From an uncultured Anaerococcus sp. (GTDB lineage: Bacteria > Bacillota > Clostridia > Tissierellales > Peptoniphilaceae): a stretch of DNA of 11,124 nt. This document shows, piece after piece, positions 6,850 through 11,124 of this stretch. The position numbers were made by a program, and so were the translations under genes. Each line of letters starts with the position of its first letter. Position 1 is the first letter of the stretch. The stretch covers positions 1-11,124 of the forward strand of contig CABQOK010000025.1 in NCBI GenBank assembly GCA_902465755.1, given 5' to 3'. The notes beneath the pieces are model-generated. The model saw nothing but the letters and a program-made list of their open reading frames with translations. It made no database searches and was not told the DNA's origin.

Positions 6850-6955
6850 TTGCTTTTTGGACTTAGCTAAGCTTTATTAAATGATGAAGCTATGAATGTT
6901 AAGTGAGATAAGATTATCATTAAGCAATTCTTGCAAATACCTGGGTTTTATTATT
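6833..6955 (+). ncRNA. Possible structured RNA or long-range terminator after the 98-residue gene
   Basis: Two nested 8-bp helices can form: ACCCAGGT (6833-6840) with ACCTGGGT (6939-6946), and AATTGCTT (6848-6855) with AAGCAATT (6922-6929). Inside them are smaller hairpins at 6870-6891 (AGCTTT/GAAGCT) and 6907-6918 (GATA/TATC). The T-rich run TTTTATTATT follows the outer helix, as in a terminator. The outer 5' arm lies in the last codons of the gene. A fold is plausible but not tested. Confidence 0.35.
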
Positions 6956-6962
6956 AGACGAT

Positions 6963-7010
6963 AAAAAAGCCTCAAATATCTGATTTAACTTTCAGAAAAT
7001 TTGAGGCTTT
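6963..7010 (-). terminator. Intrinsic terminator of the YkvA-family gene (possibly bidirectional)
   Basis: AAAGCCTCAAAT (6966-6977) pairs with ATTTGAGGCTTT (6999-7010), and an inner TCTGA/TCAGA can extend the stem. On the minus strand the hairpin is followed by a run of Ts (the As at 6963-6968). It lies just after the minus-strand gene stop and might also stop + transcripts from the 98-residue gene. Confidence 0.85.
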
Positions 7011-7016
7011 AAATGT

Positions 7017-7280
7017 CTATTCTTCTATAACTACTGCTTCCTCTTTGTTTAAAACTTCATCTGGGATCATTTTGGATGTAAGATAGATTAAAAATGGAAG
7101 GACTATGGCATCATCCAAGATTCCTAGAAAAGGAAGGACGTCTGGTATCATATCAGCTGGCAAAATAGCATAGGCTATGGCAAATACTCCCATAAGCTTT
7201 GCCATTACTGGTGTATTTTTATTTTTCATTGCCCTAAAATATACAGGGATAAAATTTTTGATTTTCATTAGCTTATTCAT
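7017..7280 (-). CDS. YkvA-family (DUF1232) small membrane protein
   Basis: The 87-residue product shows the DUF1232 signature YAILPADMIPDVLPFLGILDD at residues 37-57, which matches the family pattern of a hydrophobic helix, P-x-D-x-I-P-D, then L-G-x-L-D-D. A basic N-terminus (MNKLMKIKNF...RAMKNKN) and an acidic C-terminus (EEAVVIEE) flank two hydrophobic stretches (about 27-40 and 48-68). The start at 7280 follows AAGGAGG on the minus strand; a TTG eight codons upstream (7302-7304) is unlikely because it lies before that site. Members are widespread and poorly understood; no biochemical role is established to my knowledge. The gene is monocistronic, with its own promoter and terminator. Confidence 0.85.
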   Translation of the reverse strand: MNKLMKIKNFIPVYFRAMKNKNTPVMAKLMGVFAIAYAILPADMIPDVLPFLGILDDAIVLPFLIYLTSKMIPDEVLNKEEAVVIEE

Positions 7281-7315
7281 AAAACCTCCTTGAAGGTAAA
7301 TCAATTTCTACTTTA

Positions 7316-7342
7316 ATTATACTCGAAATTTCTTTTTGTCAA
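7316..7342 (-). promoter_or_regulatory. Promoter of the YkvA-family gene
   Basis: On the minus strand TTGACA (7342-7337) and TATAAT (7321-7316) are both perfect consensus boxes, but the spacer is only 15 bases, shorter than the usual 17. The position, about 35 bases before the ATG, fits. Confidence 0.55.
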
Positions 7343-7409
7343 ATCAAATATATTAATCATGATATTAATAATATTGAAATATTAAATAAAATTTATGGAA
7401 GGATGCTTT

Positions 7410-7496
7410 TTGACTATATATTTATGGTTTTTATAACTTATAAAGCAAAGGTTGACAGCTTCTAATATTGACTTATCAATTATTTACCTATATGAT
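7410..7496 (+). promoter_or_regulatory. Promoter region of the cyclodeaminase-like gene pair
   Basis: Three TTGAC(A/T) boxes occur at 7410, 7452 and 7468. The best promoter is TTGACT (7468-7473) with TATGAT (7491-7496), spacer 17. Others are TTGACT (7410-7415) with TATAAC (7432-7437), spacer 16, and TTGACA (7452-7457) with TATCAA (7474-7479), spacer 16. A small inverted repeat, ATTGA-CTTA-TCAAT (7467-7480), overlaps the best -35 box and could be a regulator site. Confidence 0.5.
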
Positions 7497-7539
7497 AATA
7501 TATATAGAGTTTTTTACTTAGCAAATTTAGGAGGATTAA

Positions 7540-8718
7540 ATGAGAGAAGACTTACTATTTACACCACCTAATTTTTCGGAAGAAAAATACGCTTCTGCTA
7601 AAGATGTTTCTACAGCAGAAGTTACAAAAGATGGTGTAAGCCCAAAGGGTTTTTATTTAACAAGCCACATGCCAACTTATTACAAGGTTGATGGATCTTG
7701 GCAAATTCCAGAAAGAAGTTCTCAAGACTGTGTGGCAGTTGTTGAAGATGGAAAGGTATTTGTAAGAGAGTTTAGAAACCTTAAAAAAGGTGATAAGGTA
7801 GTTATCGCCAGCAAAACTGATGCTAGTGAAGGTGTTTTAAAATATTCACAAGGTTTCTCAGAGGAAGTTTTTTCTCGTGGAGGAGACTTTGTTGAAGCAT
7901 CAAATACATCAAATTATAAACTTCTTTACGAACTACTTAGAGCTGAAAAAGAATCAGAAGGAAATATCACTTGGGTTCTAGGACCTGCTGTTGTATTTGA
8001 CTATGATACAAGAAATGGTCTATCAAGACTTGCAGAAAATGGATATGTTCAAGCTCTTCTTGGTGGAAATGCTATGGCAACTCACGACCTTGAAGGTGGA
8101 TATTTAAATACTGCTCTTGGTCAAGATATTTACACTCAAGAATCTGACCCACTAGGCCACTACAACCACTTAGATACTTTAAATGCTATAAGAAAAGTTG
8201 GTTCTATAGATGAATTTATAAACGAAGGAAATGTTCGTGACGGATTTGTTAAAACCTTAAATAGATTGGGTGTTCCAATAACTCTAGCAGGATCAATCAG
8301 AGATGATGGACCACTTCCAGAAGTTACAGGCAATGTATATGACTCTTTAGACAATGTTAGAGTTGCTACAGATAAGTCAAATCTTATTATTTGTCTTGCT
8401 ACAACCCTCCACTCAGCTTCAACTGCAGAGACAGCTACAAGCTATAGAGTAGATGAAAATGGCAATATAGTTCCAGTATTTATATTTACAGTGGATGTTA
8501 CAGAAAACGCAGTTAGAAAAGTATCTGCTGCTAGAGAAGGAATCGCTGTAAGAACTCTTGTAACAAATGTTCAAGACTTTGTAGTGAACTTAGAAAAAGA
8601 ACTTGTTCCAGAAGAATACCTATCTTATGACGAAGAACATGTTTACGAAGTAGAAGAAAATAGTAGTGAAGCTTCTATTGAAGATAAAAAGGCCATGAGC
8701 CAAGGAAGAGAGGAGTAA
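7540..8718 (+). CDS. Archaeal-type ornithine cyclodeaminase (TIGR00300, LOR/SDH-related) family protein, first paralogue
   Basis: This 392-residue cytoplasmic protein resembles the archaeal ornithine cyclodeaminase family, whose characterised members turn ornithine into proline and ammonia with NAD. Visible family-like blocks are DGVSPKGFYLTSHMPTYY (31-48), REFRNLKKGDKVV (76-88), WVLGPAVVFDY (145-155), GYVQALLGGNAMATHDLE (168-185), GHYNHLDTLNAIRKVGSI (206-223), AGSIRDDGPLPEV (250-262) and LATTLHS (286-292). From memory, family members carry roughly 100 more N-terminal residues, so this one starts short; AGGAGG at 7529-7534 supports the ATG. An acidic tail (about 357-392) is extra. The LHS block is not followed by the usual GNxxPS element, which the neighbour keeps. 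The next gene begins 2 bases after the stop. Recognition is from motif memory, so the family call is fairly sure and the substrate less so. Confidence 0.7.
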   Translation: MREDLLFTPPNFSEEKYASAKDVSTAEVTKDGVSPKGFYLTSHMPTYYKVDGSWQIPERSSQDCVAVVEDGKVFVREFRNLKKGDKVVIASKTDASEGVLKYSQGFSEEVFSRGGDFVEASNTSNYKLLYELLRAEKESEGNITWVLGPAVVFDYDTRNGLSRLAENGYVQALLGGNAMATHDLEGGYLNTALGQDIYTQESDPLGHYNHLDTLNAIRKVGSIDEFINEGNVRDGFVKTLNRLGVPITLAGSIRDDGPLPEVTGNVYDSLDNVRVATDKSNLIICLATTLHSASTAETATSYRVDENGNIVPVFIFTVDVTENAVRKVSAAREGIAVRTLVTNVQDFVVNLEKELVPEEYLSYDEEHVYEVEENSSEASIEDKKAMSQGREE

Positions 8719-8720
8719 GT

Positions 8721-9824
8721 ATGGACTATAAATTTGAAATGCCAAAATACTTCCCTAAAGAATTTGATGAGAAATTTGATAAATTTCCAAATGCTAAACT
8801 TGTAGAAGTAGAAGAAGACGGAATAAGCCCAGAAGGCTATCATGCTCTATCAGTTTTCCCAGAATATTTCAAGATAAATGATAAATGGGTTCTAGCTCTA
8901 CAATCTAGAATGGATACTGTTGCAGTAGCAATAGATGAACCAGGAAATGAAAGAGTTGATGTAGTAGAATTTAGAAACCTTAAAAAAGGTGACAAAGTCG
9001 TTGTTGGACGTAAAGAAGACGGATCTGAAGGAATCTATGTCTACACAGAAGGCTTTGTAGATAAATCTAGTAAAGAAGAAGCAACCTTTGGATTTAGAGA
9101 AGGAAGATCAAGAGAAACTGCCTTTTCTAAAGACTACGATGAGCTATATGAAGTTTTAAAATACGAAAAAGAGAATAATGGTTATGTAACTTGGGTACTT
9201 GGTACAGCAACATCTCTTGATGAGGAAAGTGATGATGCTCTAGCTAGACTTGTAGAAAATGGATATGCTAATGCAATCTTCTGTGGTACAGCAGCCGTTG
9301 CCTATGACCTTGAAAGAGCGAAATTTAATACAGTTGAAGGTCAAGAAGAATATCTAAATAGCCAAAATACAAGAGAAAACTTCTACGAAGTAATCAACAG
9401 AGTAAACGAGTACGGTTCTATCAAAGAATATGTAGAAAAAGAAGGCATAGAAACAGGATTTGTTGCAGCAGCAATTAGAAACAATGTAAATCTAGTAATA
9501 GCTGGAACAATCAGAGATAGATACACCTTTAACGATACCTACAACAATGTATACGAAGCTCAAGATGAGATGAGAAGAAATATCAAAAAATCTTCAACAG
9601 TAATCATGTCATCAGCAATCCTATTTACAATTGCTACAGGTAATATGACTCCATCATACAATGAAATCAACGGAGTTATAAGACCAGTATTCATGTATAC
9701 AGTTGATATCCAAGAATTTGCTGTTAATAAACTATCAGACAGAGGAACATTAACTGCAAAAACAATGGTTACAAACTCTCAAGACTTCGTTAAAAATATT
9801 GATAGAAACTTAAATCAAAAATAA
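8721..9824 (+). CDS. Archaeal-type ornithine cyclodeaminase (TIGR00300, LOR/SDH-related) family protein, second paralogue
   Basis: This 367-residue protein is a paralogue of the preceding one, sharing for example EFRNLKKGDKVV (83-94) and TWVLG (157-161), and matching it block for block along its length. It has lost the GHYNHLDTLNAIR block (here TRENFYEVINRVN) and the DDGPLP loop (here AGTIRDRYTFND, 261-272), but keeps ATGNMTPSY (305-313) and SDRGTLTAKTMVTNSQDF (339-356), which the first copy has altered. It too lacks the usual N-terminal region. It starts 2 bases after the upstream stop behind AGGAG, so the two are co-translated, most likely at equal amounts. I infer that the two form one enzyme with a shared or split active site; a non-catalytic second subunit is the alternative. 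Confidence 0.68.
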   Translation: MDYKFEMPKYFPKEFDEKFDKFPNAKLVEVEEDGISPEGYHALSVFPEYFKINDKWVLALQSRMDTVAVAIDEPGNERVDVVEFRNLKKGDKVVVGRKEDGSEGIYVYTEGFVDKSSKEEATFGFREGRSRETAFSKDYDELYEVLKYEKENNGYVTWVLGTATSLDEESDDALARLVENGYANAIFCGTAAVAYDLERAKFNTVEGQEEYLNSQNTRENFYEVINRVNEYGSIKEYVEKEGIETGFVAAAIRNNVNLVIAGTIRDRYTFNDTYNNVYEAQDEMRRNIKKSSTVIMSSAILFTIATGNMTPSYNEINGVIRPVFMYTVDIQEFAVNKLSDRGTLTAKTMVTNSQDFVKNIDRNLNQK

Positions 9825-9841
9825 GAAACATATGATATAAG

Positions 9842-9872
9842 AAAAATCCACCTTTCTATGGGTGGATTTTTT
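9842..9872. terminator. Bidirectional intrinsic terminator between convergent genes
   Basis: AAAAATCCACC (9842-9852) pairs perfectly with GGTGGATTTTT (9861-9871) around an eight-base loop. The A-run and T-run at the two ends give a T-tract in both directions, so it can end both the + strand cyclodeaminase pair and the - strand AraC gene. Confidence 0.9.
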
Positions 9873-9901
9873 GTATATATAAGGTTTTATATTTGGAATT
9901 T

Positions 9902-11107
9902 TTATAGTATTTCTGTTTGATAGATAAGCTTTTTTCTAAAATCACTGGGATTTATCCCGTATATTTTCTTAAAATTCCTATTAAAAGTTTTAGTTGTATT
10001 GAAACCAACAGCATAGGCTATATCTGTTACCGTGTCATCTTTTATTAGAAGTATTTTAGCAGCATTTATAATCCTTACATAAGTTAAGTAGGAATCAAAA
10101 GATTTATCTAGATAAAAATCAAAGGAATTGTTTATCTCTGTAGGATTTAGTCTAAATTTTATGGATAAATCCTCAAGCTTTAAATCCATATAATAGTACT
10201 TGTATATATATGACGTTATTTCCTCCATTTTAGCCAAATCTATGACTTTTTTTGTATTGTTGTTAGTTTTATTTTTAAATTCACTAGTATTTATACCGAG
10301 CTTTGCCTTAAAAAACTTGGATAGATGTGATGGATCTTTGAATCCTAATATAACAGAAAGTTCTTCTAAGTTCATTTGTGAAAAGTTTAGATATCCCATT
10401 AGCTTAATGAGCTTCATCATAGATGCAAGCGAGCTAAAGCTTAGACCTGTAGTTTCTTTTATATACTTACTGGTCTGAGATTGACTGAGATAGAAATTCT
10501 CAGATATATTTTTTAGATTAATATTTTCATTTAAATGAGAGTAAATATAGTGAAAAATTTGGATATCATGTTTATTTTTCAGTTTTTTTTTACTAGAAGA
10601 ATCTATATTTTTCTCAAATATCACTACAATTTCCATAAGCTTTACAAAAATCATATGGTTAGAAAACTTGTCACCTTGTTTATATTTGGTAATTTCATTT
10701 TTGAGTTTATCTAGTATAGCATAAACTTCATCTTCTTCTTTGCTAGGGAGCGTGATATAAACATTGTCAGAAACTAATTTGTTTAGGGAGTAGTCCTTCA
10801 TAAATAAATCGTTAGTTCTTTTAAAGAGGATATTTACAAAGTCCAAATCATAAACAACTACATCCATAAGAATATCTTCTGATACTTCCTTTATCTGCGT
10901 GTAGTACCAAGGAAGGATTCCTACCATAGATCCTTTTTTTATTTCTATATCTTCTCCTTGGATATTTACAAGGGCAGATCCTTTTTTTACAATCCAAAAC
11001 CTTGCATTTGTATGAAGGAGTGGTTCCGTCTTTTCTGTGAATACCTCGCTAGCTAAGTCTATTAGGGGAAGTTTATTTTTATTTATTTCAAATGTACAAA
11101 ATCTCCT
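9902..11107 (-). CDS. AraC-family regulator with two tandem DNA-binding domains; 5' end unresolved
   Basis: This is a predicted DNA-binding transcription regulator. Numbering from the Met at 10927, residues 122-219 form one AraC/XylS domain (two helix-turn-helix units, with LGFKDPSHLSKFFKAKLGI near its end). Residues 234-333 form a second (VTDIAYAVGFNTTKTFNRNFKKIYGINPSDFR). Most AraC proteins have one. The frame stays open about 60 codons upstream of 10927 and reads as a cupin-like sensor (LLHTNARFWIVKKGSALV, IQGEDIEIKKGSM), so 10927 is not the start. No ATG, GTG or TTG occurs in this extension before the TGA at 11108-11110. One extra T in the TTT at 11090-11092 would join the frame to DEGDFVH running to the window edge, so a one-base frameshift or sequence error is likely. 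It converges on the cyclodeaminase pair and could regulate it; the sequence does not show this. Confidence 0.85.
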   Translation of the reverse strand, partial: RRFCTFEINKNKLPLIDLASEVFTEKTEPLLHTNARFWIVKKGSALVNIQGEDIEIKKGSMVGILPWYYTQIKEVSEDILMDVVVYDLDFVNILFKRTNDLFMKDYSLNKLVSDNVYITLPSKEEDEVYAILDKLKNEITKYKQGDKFSNHMIFVKLMEIVVIFEKNIDSSSKKKLKNKHDIQIFHYIYSHLNENINLKNISENFYLSQSQTSKYIKETTGLSFSSLASMMKLIKLMGYLNFSQMNLEELSVILGFKDPSHLSKFFKAKLGINTSEFKNKTNNNTKKVIDLAKMEEITSYIYKYYYMDLKLEDLSIKFRLNPTEINNSFDFYLDKSFDSYLTYVRIINAAKILLIKDDTVTDIAYAVGFNTTKTFNRNFKKIYGINPSDFRKKLIYQTEIL

Positions 11108-11124
11108 TCATCAAATGCTGTTAA

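Noticed and set aside
7281..7304. TTG start eight codons upstream for the YkvA-family gene
   Set aside because: The AAGGAGG site lies between this TTG and the ATG at 7280, so the ATG is the natural start.
10200..10478. Plus-strand frame of 92 codons opposite the AraC gene
   Set aside because: It is antisense to well-conserved helix-turn-helix coding sequence and has no start signal.
1..11124. CRISPR array, tRNA or rRNA genes, transposase or insertion sequence
   Set aside because: I saw no regularly spaced repeats, cloverleaf-like genes, rRNA motifs or transposase-like proteins on either strand.

Overview
The window is an AT-rich stretch with strong AGGAGG ribosome binding sites, short intergenic gaps and a glmS ribozyme. 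This suggests a low-GC Gram-positive anaerobe of the Clostridia/Tissierellia type; a Peptoniphilaceae-like anaerobic coccus is my best guess from sequence style, not from any search.

Positions 2-3831 hold the 3' end of an oligopeptide/dipeptide ABC transporter operon on the + strand: a partial OppC-type permease, OppD, OppF and a 62-residue single-pass membrane protein, closed by an intrinsic terminator. Two subunits are unusual. The permease carries RCC1-like beta-propeller repeats directly before its conserved GSDDQGRD motif, so on the predicted outer face. OppF carries about 180 extra, mostly helical charged residues between Walker A and the Q-loop, on the inner face. A promoter overlapping the terminator then drives a glmS ribozyme and glmS (to 5856), the feedback-controlled entry to amino-sugar and cell-wall synthesis, which ends in its own hairpin terminator.

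Positions 5890-7540 are a loose region of small genes and non-coding DNA. It holds a 63-residue two-helix membrane protein (-), a possible decayed reading frame, an unrecognised 98-residue protein (+) with an operator-like inverted repeat at its start, a possible structured RNA or long-range terminator, and a YkvA-type DUF1232 protein (-).

Positions 7540-9872 hold two adjacent paralogues of the archaeal-type ornithine cyclodeaminase (TIGR00300, LOR/SDH-related) family. Both lack the usual N-terminal region, and each seems to keep different parts of the conserved motifs, which suggests a two-subunit enzyme. A terminator that can work both ways separates them from a convergent AraC-family regulator (-). 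That regulator has an N-terminal cupin-like segment and, unusually, two complete AraC DNA-binding domains in tandem. Its 5' end is unresolved: the frame is coding well upstream of the first usable Met, but no start codon is visible before a stop at 11108-11110.
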